Part shown: positions 1-5,878 of the stretch, piece by piece | How the letters are laid out: each line of letters starts with the position of its first letter | Numbering within the stretch: position 1 is the stretch's first letter | Source: Betaproteobacteria bacterium | GTDB taxonomy: Bacteria; Pseudomonadota; Gammaproteobacteria; Burkholderiales; CAIKXV01 | Assembly (NCBI GenBank): GCA_947456915.1 | Contig: CANGUQ010000260.1 | Coordinates: 1-5,904 of the forward strand | Direction of reading: 5' to 3' | Length of the DNA: 5,904 nt | Translations under genes and position numbers: made by a program | Notes under the pieces: model-generated | Told to the model about the DNA's origin: nothing | Databases searched by the model: none | The model's input: only the letters and a program-made list of their open reading frames with translations

Positions 1-7
1 CGACGCA

Positions 8-17
8 GGGGGGGGGG
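8..17. repeat. Homopolymer run of ten G
   Basis: Ten consecutive G residues are followed by further G-rich sequence up to about 30. Runs of this length are prone to slippage in replication and to sequencing error. Because the window begins only seven bases earlier, the gene context is unknown. The run could sit in the tail of an upstream gene or be intergenic, and its exact length should not be trusted. Confidence 0.8.
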
Positions 18-76
18 CAGGCGGCGCAGGTGCCCGACGCTGCCTGAGTCGGATATCGACCGAACGCAGACGAAGA

Positions 77-172
77 TTAGCCGATCGCGTCGACGAATTC
101 GCGAACAAAGTACCTAAAATCGGCGAAAGTGCGCTCAACCGTCGCTAACGAGCGGCGAACAGTGGTGTTCAT
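77..172 (-). CDS. Possible small ORF, 31 residues, function unknown
   Basis: Read on the minus strand, an ATG at 172-170 opens a 31-codon frame closed by TAA at 79-77. A GGAG lies four bases upstream of the ATG, which is close for a Shine-Dalgarno but usable. The peptide starts MNTTVRRS and has a C-terminal half rich in Phe, Asp, Glu and Arg (residues about 15-30, TFADFRYFVREF), which could form an amphipathic helix. It has no signal peptide and no membrane segment. It lies in the less GC-rich part of the upstream region and would be divergent from ribF. Against it: third codon positions are less GC-rich than in the four neighbouring genes, no minus-strand promoter stands out, and I recognise no family. 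A chance ORF in a regulatory region is the leading alternative. Confidence 0.2.
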   Translation of the reverse strand: MNTTVRRSLATVERTFADFRYFVREFVDAIG

Positions 173-270
173 GTCGCTCCGGGTGCTGCGCTGCGGACAG
201 TCGCTGCGGGGGGCGCGCCGCGCGTCGCGGTGCGGCTGGCCGGTCGCCGCGGGACAGACGTGGCACCGGC

Positions 271-299
271 CCCGATGATCATTGGAAAGCGGCTACAAT
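271..299 (+). promoter_or_regulatory. Putative sigma-70 promoter of ribF
   Basis: TACAAT at 294-299 matches the -10 consensus at five of six positions and is preceded by GGC. At 16-18 bases upstream there is no good -35 hexamer (CCGATG and neighbours), so the promoter would be weak at -35 or depend on an activator. Transcription would begin near 305-307, leaving a leader of only about 20 bases before the ribF ATG. An AGGGG at 302-306 is too far from the ATG (19 bases) to act as its Shine-Dalgarno and would lie at or before the transcript start. Confidence 0.5.
272..285. promoter_or_regulatory. Near-perfect palindrome at the ribF promoter, possible operator
   Basis: The 14 bases CCGATGATCATTGG form an inverted repeat with a perfect 8-bp core (ATGATCAT, 275-282), one mismatched pair, and matching CC/GG ends. 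The site ends eight bases before the putative -10 box at 294-299, so it covers where the -35 hexamer would lie. That is a natural position for a dimeric regulator, but I cannot assign it to a known regulator, and an 8-bp palindrome can arise by chance. Confidence 0.3.
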
Positions 300-325
300 T
301 CAGGGGCTTACTGATTGCCCGTCCC

Positions 326-1249
326 ATGCGTGTCGTCCGCACTGTCCCCTCGACTGCCGCGCGCCCGGTCGCGCTGACCCTCGGCAACTTCGACGGCGTG
401 CACCGCGGCCACCGTGAAATGCTGCGCCGCTTGCGGGCGGCGGCGGACGCGCGCGCCCTGCCGGCGGCGGTGATGACCTTCGAGCCGCACCCGCGCGAGT
501 TCTTCGCGCCCGATCGCGCGCCCGTGCGCCTGACCGGGCTGCGCGACAAGCTGCGACTGATTGCCGAGTGCGGTGCCGACGAGGTGCACGTGAGCCGCTT
601 CGACTACCGGCTGGCACAGATGCCGGCCGAGGAGTTCGTCGAACGCGTGCTGGTGCGCGGTCTGGGCGTGCGCTGGGTGCTGGTGGGCGATGACTTCCGC
701 TTCGGAGCCCGGCGCGCCGGCGATGCAGACCTGCTGCGCGCGGCGGCAGGCGCCGGCGGGTTCGAGGTCGAGAGTCTGGACAGCGTTCTCGTCGATGGAC
801 TGCGCGTGTCGAGTACCGCAGTGCGCGAGGCACTGGCCGCTGGTCGACTCGATCTGGCAGCGAGACTGCTCGGCGCGCCGTACGCGATCAGCGGTCGCGT
901 CGTGCACGGCGACAAGCTCGGGCGCGAACTGGGTTTTCCGACGGCCAACGTGAGCGTGCCGCGCGCGCGCTTGCCGCTTGCGGGTATCTTTGCGGTGCAG
1001 GTACACGGGCTGGCGGCCGCGCCGCTGCCCGGCGTGGCCAGCCTGGGCGTGCGCCCCACGGTCAAGGCCGACGGACGCACGACGCTGGAAGTGCACCTGT
1101 TCGATTTCGCGCGCGAGGTGTACGGCGAGCGGGTGCGGGTGGACTTCCTGCACAAGCTGCGCGACGAAGCGAAGTACGACGGCCTGCCGGCGCTCATCCG
1201 GCAGATCGAGATCGACTGCGCGCAGGCGCGCGCCTGGCTCGGCGTGTAG
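326..1249 (+). CDS. ribF: Bifunctional riboflavin kinase / FAD synthetase
   Basis: RibF phosphorylates riboflavin to FMN and then adenylylates FMN to FAD in the cytoplasm, supplying all flavoenzymes. The product is 307 residues, close to the 313 of E. coli RibF. The N-terminal adenylyltransferase domain shows GNFDGVHRGH at residues 20-29 (nucleotide-binding HxGH-type motif), FEPHPREFF at 52-60, VGDDFRFG at 120-127 and SSTAVRE at 162-168. The C-terminal kinase domain shows the GFPTAN motif (203-208, with the PTAN Mg-ATP site) and the expected catalytic Glu255 in TLEVHLFDF. ATG 326 is chosen because it places the first motif about 20 residues in, as in relatives. An in-frame ATG at 230 would add 32 residues unlike any RibF N-terminus and would lie upstream of the putative promoter. 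No clear Shine-Dalgarno precedes ATG 326. A 150-base spacer separates it from ileS in the same direction, as is common in proteobacteria. Confidence 0.96.
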   Translation: MRVVRTVPSTAARPVALTLGNFDGVHRGHREMLRRLRAAADARALPAAVMTFEPHPREFFAPDRAPVRLTGLRDKLRLIAECGADEVHVSRFDYRLAQMPAEEFVERVLVRGLGVRWVLVGDDFRFGARRAGDADLLRAAAGAGGFEVESLDSVLVDGLRVSSTAVREALAAGRLDLAARLLGAPYAISGRVVHGDKLGRELGFPTANVSVPRARLPLAGIFAVQVHGLAAAPLPGVASLGVRPTVKADGRTTLEVHLFDFAREVYGERVRVDFLHKLRDEAKYDGLPALIRQIEIDCAQARAWLGV

Positions 1250-1288
1250 GTCTGCCGCAGTCGCGCCGCAGGCGGTGTGCGCGCAGTG

Positions 1289-1307
1289 GCCACGGTGGCG
1301 CCGTGGC
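1289..1307 (+). promoter_or_regulatory. Hairpin 1 in the ribF-ileS spacer
   Basis: GCCACGG at 1289-1295 pairs perfectly with CCGTGGC at 1301-1307 around the five-base loop TGGCG. No run of T follows, so it is not a standard intrinsic terminator. It starts 40 bases after the ribF stop. It could stabilise or process the transcript, or be part of an ileS leader fold. The structure is seen in the sequence; the role is inference. Confidence 0.45.
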
Positions 1308-1328
1308 AACTGATGCCTCGCGCCAGCG

Positions 1329-1354
1329 CGGGCACGGGCCTGCGCCCGTTCCCG
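1329..1354 (+). promoter_or_regulatory. Hairpin 2 in the ribF-ileS spacer
   Basis: CGGG (1329-1332) plus ACGGGC (1334-1339) pair with GCCCGT (1344-1349) plus CCCG (1351-1354), giving ten base pairs with one C/T mismatch and a four-base loop CTGC (1340-1343). This is the most stable local fold I can see in the spacer. It ends 45 bases before the ileS start, with no T tract after it, so it looks more like a leader or processing structure than an intrinsic terminator. A weaker 4-bp stem (1356-1359 with 1365-1368) follows at once. Confidence 0.45.
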
Positions 1355-1399
1355 ACCGCGGCCAGCGGCGCAGCATGCAGAAGGAAAGACGACAGCCCC

Positions 1400-4240
1400 A
1401 TGGACTACAAGAAGACACTCAATCTGCCCGACACGGCGTTCGCGATGCGTGGCGACCTGGCCCGGCGCGAGCCGTCGATGCTCGAGGCCTGGCAGCGCAC
1501 CGGGCTGTATCGGCGCATCCGCGAGGCGAGTCGAGGCCGGCCGCGATTCACGCTGCACGACGGTCCGCCCTACGCGAACGGCGACATCCACATCGGCCAC
1601 GCCGTCAACAAGGTGCTGAAGGACATCGTGGTGAAGAGCCGCACGCTCGCCGGGTTCGACGCACCCTACGTGCCGGGGTGGGACTGTCACGGCATGCCGA
1701 TCGAGGTGCAGATCGAGAAGACGCACGGCAAGAATCTGCCCACCGAGCAGACGCAGCGGCTCGCGCGCGCGTACGCGACCGAGCAGATCGCGCGGCAGAA
1801 GAAGGACTTCATCCGGCTCGGGGTGTTCGGTGACTGGGATCGGCCGTACACGACGATGGCCCCGCGCAACGAGGCCGACGAGATCCGCGCACTGGGCACG
1901 CTGCTGCAGAAGGGGTATGTCTACCGCGGTCTCAAGCCGGTGAACTGGTGCTTCGACTGCGGCTCGGCGCTGGCCGAGGCGGAGATCGAGTACGAGGACC
2001 GTATCGACACTGCGGTGGACGTCGGCTTCGCGTTCGACGATCGGGCGGCCGTCGCGCGTGCGTTCGGGCTCGCCGGGCTGCCCGACAAGCCCGGGCAGAT
2101 CGTGATCTGGACGACCACGCCGTGGACGCTGCCGGCGAATCAGGCGCTCAACGTGCATCCGGAGTACGCGTATGCGCTGATCGACACCGGCGAGCGGCTG
2201 CTGATCCTCGCCGTCGATCTGGCCGCGGGCTGTCTCGCCCGGTTCGGACTCGCCGGCACGACGCTCGCCACCTGCAGCGGCGCGAAACTCGAGCGCATCG
2301 CTTTCCGCCACCCCTTCTACGATCGCTCGTCTCCGGTCTTCCTCGGCGACTACGTGACGCTCGACGCCGGCACCGGCATCGTGCACTCGGCCCCGGCCTA
2401 CGGTGTCGAGGACTTCAATTCCTGCCGCCACTACGGGATGAAGGACGACGAGATCCTCGCCCCGGTGATGGGCGACGGCAGGTACGTGCCGTCGCTGCCG
2501 CTGTTCGGCGGGCTGATGATCTGGAAGGCGAATGCGCAGATCGTCGATGAGCTGCGCAGCCGCGGCGCGCTGCTGCACGAGGACCGGCGGCACGTGCACA
2601 GCTACATGCACTGCTGGCGCCACAAGACACCCGTGATCCTGCGCGCGACCACGCAGTGGTTCGCGGCGATGGACGCCGCGCCTGGCTACGCCGGAACCGT
2701 GCCGGCCGAGCCGTTGCGCGCGACTGCGCTGCGCGGCATCGAGGCGACGCAGTTCTACCCGGCGTGGGGCAAGGCGCGGCTGCACGCGATGATCGCCAAT
2801 CGCCCGGACTGGACGCTGTCGCGCCAGCGGCAGTGGGGCACGCCGATGCCTTTCTTCGTGCACCGGGAAACCGGCGCCCTGCACCCGCGCACACCGGAAC
2901 TGCTCGAGCAGGTCGCGCAGGCGGTCGAGCGTGGCGGCATCGAGGCGTGGCAGCAGCTCGACGCCGCGGCGCTGCTGGGCGAGGATGCAGCCCACTACGA
3001 GAAGATCAAGGACACGCTCGACGTGTGGTTCGACTCGGGCGCCACGCATCAGACGGTGCTGGGCGGGCCCGCGGGCGCGGGTCGGGCGGACACAGGGTCG
3101 CATTCGGCCGATACCGCGTTCCCCGCCGACCTGTACCTCGAGGGATCGGATCAGCATCGCGGCTGGTTCCACTCGTCGCTGCTCGTGTCGTGCATGATGA
3201 ACGGCGTGCCGCCCTACAAGGCCCTGCTCACCCACGGTTTCGTCGTCGACGGCGAAGGCCGCAAGATGAGCAAGTCGAAGGGCAACGTGGTAGCGCCGCA
3301 GCAGGTGGTCGACACGCTGGGGGCGGACATCCTGCGACTGTGGATCGCCGCCACCGACTACTCTGGCGAACTGTCGATCTCGCAGGAGATCCTCAAGCGC
3401 GTGGTCGAGTCCTACCGGCGGGTGCGCAACACGCTGCGCTTTCTGCTCGCGAACGTCGAGGACTTCGACGCGCGCACCGACCGCGTACCGCTCGCCAGGC
3501 GTGTGGAGATCGACCGCTACGCGGCACAGCTCGTCGAGCGCCTGCGGCGTGCCGTGCTGGAGGACTATGCGCGCTACGAGTTTCACCTCGCGGTGCAGCG
3601 CCTGCACCACTTCTGCTCCGAGGACCTCGGCGCGTTCTATCTGGACATCCTGAAGGACCGCCTGTACACGACCGCGCCGGCGAGCGAGGCGCGCCGGTCG
3701 GCCCAGAGCACGCTGCACGAGATCGCCGCCACGCTGCTGCAGCTGTTCGCGCCAGTGCTCACCTTCACCAGCGAGGAGGCGTGGGCGGTGCTCGCGCGCG
3801 ACCCCGATGCGAGCGTGTTTCTCGGCACCTGGACTGCGCCGGTCGTGGACGAACCTGATGCCGCGCTGGAGACACGCTGGGCGCACGTGCGCGCGGTGCG
3901 GGCCCAGGTGCTGAAGGAACTGGAGGCGCTGCGCAGCGCGGGACAGATCGGCTCGGGTCTCGCCGCCGAGGTCGAGGTCAGTGCGCCGTCGCCGCAGTTC
4001 GAGGCGCTCGCGGCTCTGGGCGATGACCTGCGGTTCGTGTTCATCACCTCGGCGGCAAGGGTCGCGCCCGCAGCGTCGGACGCCGCAGTGTCGGTACGGG
4101 CGATGGCGAGCGCCGGCACCAAGTGTGCCCGCTGCTGGCACTACCGCACGGACATCGGGGCGCACGCCGCGCACCCCGAGGTGTGCGCACGCTGCGCCGG
4201 CAATCTGACCGGTACGGGCGAGATCCGGCATCATGCCTGA
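1400..4240 (+). CDS. ileS: Isoleucyl-tRNA synthetase
   Basis: This class I synthetase charges tRNA-Ile with isoleucine in the cytoplasm and hydrolyses mischarged Val-tRNA-Ile. The product is 946 residues (E. coli 938). In order: HIGH at 64-67 inside PPYANGDIHIGH; PGWDCHGMPIE soon after; the CP1 editing domain with TTPWTLPAN at 238-246 and GTGIVHSAP at 324-332, where Asp338 matches the editing aspartate Asp342 of E. coli; WFDSG at 543-547; DQHRGWF at 584-590; KMSKS at 622-626; the anticodon-binding helical domain; and a C-terminal zinc site with Cys909, Cys912, Cys929 and Cys932. These mark the usual bacterial type with the zinc tail. ATG 1400 gives the family N-terminus (MDYKKTLNLP); upstream in-frame ATGs at 1277 and 1313 encode unrelated residues. 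AAGGA at 1381-1385 is 14 bases away, a long spacing. Residues about 555-573 carry an insertion relative to E. coli. The end overlaps lspA by eight bases. Confidence 0.98.
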   Translation: MDYKKTLNLPDTAFAMRGDLARREPSMLEAWQRTGLYRRIREASRGRPRFTLHDGPPYANGDIHIGHAVNKVLKDIVVKSRTLAGFDAPYVPGWDCHGMPIEVQIEKTHGKNLPTEQTQRLARAYATEQIARQKKDFIRLGVFGDWDRPYTTMAPRNEADEIRALGTLLQKGYVYRGLKPVNWCFDCGSALAEAEIEYEDRIDTAVDVGFAFDDRAAVARAFGLAGLPDKPGQIVIWTTTPWTLPANQALNVHPEYAYALIDTGERLLILAVDLAAGCLARFGLAGTTLATCSGAKLERIAFRHPFYDRSSPVFLGDYVTLDAGTGIVHSAPAYGVEDFNSCRHYGMKDDEILAPVMGDGRYVPSLPLFGGLMIWKANAQIVDELRSRGALLHEDRRHVHSYMHCWRHKTPVILRATTQWFAAMDAAPGYAGTVPAEPLRATALRGIEATQFYPAWGKARLHAMIANRPDWTLSRQRQWGTPMPFFVHRETGALHPRTPELLEQVAQAVERGGIEAWQQLDAAALLGEDAAHYEKIKDTLDVWFDSGATHQTVLGGPAGAGRADTGSHSADTAFPADLYLEGSDQHRGWFHSSLLVSCMMNGVPPYKALLTHGFVVDGEGRKMSKSKGNVVAPQQVVDTLGADILRLWIAATDYSGELSISQEILKRVVESYRRVRNTLRFLLANVEDFDARTDRVPLARRVEIDRYAAQLVERLRRAVLEDYARYEFHLAVQRLHHFCSEDLGAFYLDILKDRLYTTAPASEARRSAQSTLHEIAATLLQLFAPVLTFTSEEAWAVLARDPDASVFLGTWTAPVVDEPDAALETRWAHVRAVRAQVLKELEALRSAGQIGSGLAAEVEVSAPSPQFEALAALGDDLRFVFITSAARVAPAASDAAVSVRAMASAGTKCARCWHYRTDIGAHAAHPEVCARCAGNLTGTGEIRHHA

Positions 4241-4802
4241 GGCGGCGCGCAGCCCCTGGCGGCGGCTTGCCGAGTGGCGCCTGCGCGACTGGCTCGGCAC
4301 GGCGCTCGCGCTGGTGGTGATCGACCAGATCGTCAAGGTGCTGGTGCTGCAGACCGTGCGTTTCGGCGAGGTGATCGAGATCACGCCGTTCTTCAATCTG
4401 GTTCTGGTCTACAACCCGGGGGCTGCGTTCAGCTTTCTCGCCGGTGCGTCGGGGTGGCAGCGCGAGTTCTTCGTCGCAGTCGCTCTGCTCGCCTCGGCGT
4501 GGATCGTCTGGATGCTGCGTCGCCACCGCGGACGCGCGCTGTTCTGCCTCGCGCTGACGCTGATCCTGGGTGGTGCCATCGGCAATCTGATCGACCGGCT
4601 GTGGATGGGCGCGGTGATCGATTTCCTCGATTTCCACGCATTCGGCTACCACTGGCCGGCGTTCAACGTTGCCGACTCGGCGATCAGCTGTGGCGCCGCG
4701 CTGCTGGTGTGGGATGCGTTCCGCGGTGAAGCGCAGGCGCAGGATGTGGCGGCAGGGGCGGCGGCGAAGGATGCGGCGGCGGAATCCGGGCGGTCGCTAT
4801 AA
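4233..4802 (+). CDS. lspA: Lipoprotein signal peptidase (signal peptidase II)
   Basis: LspA is an inner-membrane aspartyl protease that removes signal peptides from diacylglyceryl-prolipoproteins after Lgt has acted. The product is 189 residues. Four membrane segments are apparent at about 21-39, 79-95, 103-119 and 146-163. Conserved motifs: D31xxxK35; N61 in the YNPGAAFSFL segment; GNLIDR at 117-122; the catalytic aspartates Asp130 (in VIDF) and Asp148 (in FNVAD), 18 residues apart as in E. coli LspA. The ATG lies inside the end of ileS (shared ATGCCTGA, 4233-4240) with no strong Shine-Dalgarno, which suggests translational coupling. E. coli LspA has 164 residues; here an Ala-rich hydrophilic tail of about 26 residues (164-189) follows the last helix. 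The last codon and stop, CTA TAA, lie in the -10 box of ispH. Confidence 0.97.
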   Translation: MPEAARSPWRRLAEWRLRDWLGTALALVVIDQIVKVLVLQTVRFGEVIEITPFFNLVLVYNPGAAFSFLAGASGWQREFFVAVALLASAWIVWMLRRHRGRALFCLALTLILGGAIGNLIDRLWMGAVIDFLDFHAFGYHWPAFNVADSAISCGAALLVWDAFRGEAQAQDVAAGAAAKDAAAESGRSL

Positions 4803-4803
4803 T
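4798..4803 (+). promoter_or_regulatory. Perfect -10 box (TATAAT) for ispH overlapping the lspA stop
   Basis: TATAAT at 4798-4803 is a full sigma-70 -10 consensus in a region that is otherwise almost all G and C. Its third to fifth bases are the TAA stop codon of lspA (4800-4802). The -35 region at the proper spacing (about 4773-4782) is a GCGGC-rich run with no recognisable hexamer, and there is no extended TG. Transcription would start near 4809-4811, about 20 bases before the ispH start and upstream of its ribosome binding site. This suggests ispH can be expressed independently of ribF-ileS-lspA. Confidence 0.6.
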
Positions 4804-4817
4804 CGGCGCTCGTTGCC

Positions 4818-4823
4818 GGAGGG
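4818..4823 (+). promoter_or_regulatory. Ribosome binding site that fixes the ispH GTG start
   Basis: GGAGGG at 4818-4823 lies seven bases before GTG 4831. Another in-frame GTG at 4825 directly adjoins this site and is too close to be used. The site therefore selects 4831, which also gives the family-typical N-terminus of IspH. Confidence 0.75.
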
Positions 4824-4830
4824 GGTGAGC

Positions 4831-5796
4831 GTGACCAAACAGGTGATTCTGGCCAACCCGCGGGGCTTCTGCGCGGGGGTCGATCGCGCGATCGAGATCG
4901 TCGAGCAGGCGCTGGTCGCCCACGGCGCGCCGGTGTACGTGCGCCACGAGGTCGTGCACAACAAGTACGTCGTCGATGACCTGCGTGCCAAGGGCGCGGT
5001 GTTCGTCGAGGAACTCGACGAGATCCCGCCCGGCAGCACCGTGGTGTTCAGTGCCCACGGGGTCTCGCTCGATGTCAGACGCGATGCCGGGCAGCGCGGC
5101 CTGAACGTGTTCGATGCGACCTGTCCGCTGGTGACCAAGGTTCACGTCGAGGTCGCCAAGATGCGCGCCCAGGGGCGCGAGATCGTGATGATCGGTCACC
5201 GCGGCCACCCGGAAGTTCAGGGCACCATGGGCCAGTCGACCGGCGGCATGTATCTGGTCGAGTCGGTCGAGGACGTCGGCCGGCTGCAGGTCGGCAACGA
5301 GGACAACCTCGCCTACGTCACGCAGACCACGTTGTCGGTTGACGATGCGCGTGCGATCACCGAGGCGCTGGCGCGGCGCTTTCCGAAGATCGTCGGTCCG
5401 AAGAAGGATGACATCTGCTACGCGACGCAGAACCGGCAGGATGCGGTCAAGAAGCTCTCCGCACAGTGCGATCTGGTGATCGTCGTGGGCTCGCCCAACA
5501 GCTCGAACTCGAACCGCCTGCGCGAAGTCGCGCAGAACGCCGGGATCCCTGCCTACCTCGTCGACCGTGCCTCCGAAGTCAGCGCGCAGTGGCTGGTCGG
5601 ACGCGAGCGCATCGGCGTCACCGCCGGCGCTTCCGCTCCGGAGGTGCTGGTGCGCGAAGTGATCGAGCGGCTGCGCTCCTTCGGCGGCATCGAGGTACGC
5701 GAGCAGGATGGCATCGAGGAGCACGTCACCTTTCCGCTGCCGAAGAATCTCACCGCCGCCGCCGACGCGGTGCGCGCGGGCGGTACACCCGGCTGA
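4831..5796 (+). CDS. ispH: 4-hydroxy-3-methylbut-2-enyl diphosphate reductase
   Basis: IspH (LytB) is the last enzyme of the MEP pathway. It reduces HMBPP to IPP and DMAPP in the cytoplasm using a [4Fe-4S] cluster. The product is 321 residues (E. coli 316), read from GTG 4831. The three cluster cysteines are present: Cys14 in NPRGFCAGVDRAI, Cys98 in FDATCPLVTKVH and Cys196 in KKDDICYATQNRQ. Substrate and catalytic residues also match: His43 (HEVVHN), His76 (FSAHGVS), His126 and Glu128 (GHPEVQGTMGQ), and the NSSNSNRL segment at 223-230. GVTAGASAP is near the C-terminal end. The loop after TMGQ is a few residues shorter than in E. coli. The gene follows lspA by 28 bases and probably has its own promoter at 4798-4803. 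Nothing suggests a pseudogene. Confidence 0.97.
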   Translation: MTKQVILANPRGFCAGVDRAIEIVEQALVAHGAPVYVRHEVVHNKYVVDDLRAKGAVFVEELDEIPPGSTVVFSAHGVSLDVRRDAGQRGLNVFDATCPLVTKVHVEVAKMRAQGREIVMIGHRGHPEVQGTMGQSTGGMYLVESVEDVGRLQVGNEDNLAYVTQTTLSVDDARAITEALARRFPKIVGPKKDDICYATQNRQDAVKKLSAQCDLVIVVGSPNSSNSNRLREVAQNAGIPAYLVDRASEVSAQWLVGRERIGVTAGASAPEVLVREVIERLRSFGGIEVREQDGIEEHVTFPLPKNLTAAADAVRAGGTPG

Positions 5797-5802
5797 ACGC
5801 TG

Positions 5803-5820
5803 CAGCCGATCCGTCGGCTG
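5803..5820 (+). terminator. Hairpin after ispH, possible weak terminator
   Basis: CAGCCGA (5803-5809) pairs perfectly with TCGGCTG (5814-5820) around the loop TCCG, which fits the stable UNCG tetraloop class. It begins six bases after the ispH stop codon, where a transcript end is expected. The sequence after it (ACGCCTTCGCG) has no T run, so a standard intrinsic terminator is doubtful. Protection of the mRNA 3' end or Rho-assisted ending are alternatives. Confidence 0.4.
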
Positions 5821-5868
5821 ACGCCTTCGCGACTCGCTGCCGTCCAGTGACGCTGCACGGTGGACCGG

Positions 5869-5878
5869 CGGTGCACCG
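5869..5878. repeat. Perfect 10-bp palindrome
   Basis: CGGTGCACCG is identical to its reverse complement. It lies 72 bases after the ispH stop, in a segment where a CGGTGGACCGG variant (5858-5868) also occurs just before it. It could be an operator for a gene beyond the window or a chance palindrome in GC-rich DNA. Confidence 0.35.

Larger units (their letters stand above)
1..325. other. Upstream region without a recognisable conserved gene
   Basis: No conserved protein can be recognised in this stretch. The + frames starting at 1, 2 and 3 are closed by stops at 115-117, 146-148 and 45-47, so the tail of an upstream gene could end here, but none of the three peptide tails resembles a family I know. 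The usual proteobacterial neighbours of ribF, murJ and rpsT, are not visible. From about 50 to 170 the base composition is clearly less GC-rich than the rest, as expected of an intergenic regulatory region. It contains a weak -10-like TAAAAT at 115-120 with no matching -35. From about 180 to 270 it is very GC-rich and carries no motif I can name. The ribF promoter lies at its right end. Confidence 0.6.

Noticed and set aside
85..104. Short inverted repeats (GTCGAC, CGAATTCG) in the upstream region
   Set aside because: These are short restriction-site-like palindromes without a stable stem or a link to a promoter, within chance expectation.
230..325. N-terminal extension of ribF from ATG 230
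   Set aside because: The extra 32 residues do not resemble RibF and would include the putative promoter. ATG 326 places the GNFDGVHRGH motif at the usual distance.
1290..1360. Resemblance to a T-box leader before ileS (GGTGGCGCCGTGG and ACCGCG)
   Set aside because: The T-box core is not matched, there is no terminator with a T run and no convincing Ile specifier loop, and T-boxes are not known as regulators of ileS in proteobacteria.
1277..1399. N-terminal extension of ileS from ATG 1277 or 1313
   Set aside because: The extension is encoded by the hairpin spacer and has no IleRS-like residues. The family N-terminus begins at ATG 1400.
308..4396. A 1,362-codon open frame on the minus strand, the longest ORF in the window
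   Set aside because: It lies codon-against-codon opposite ribF and ileS, which share one frame. It is open only because those genes use no TTA, CTA or TCA codons, as expected at high GC. Its product is Arg/His/Gln-rich with no recognisable domain, while the opposite strand encodes clear conserved enzymes.
4737..4790. G-rich run in the lspA tail as a G-quadruplex
   Set aside because: Most G groups are only two long and fit Ala/Gly codon use (GCG, GGG). There is no strong four-tract motif.
4684..5724. A 346-codon minus-strand frame opposite ispH
   Set aside because: It has the same cause: it is in codon register with ispH, which lacks TTA, CTA and TCA codons. No family features are visible.
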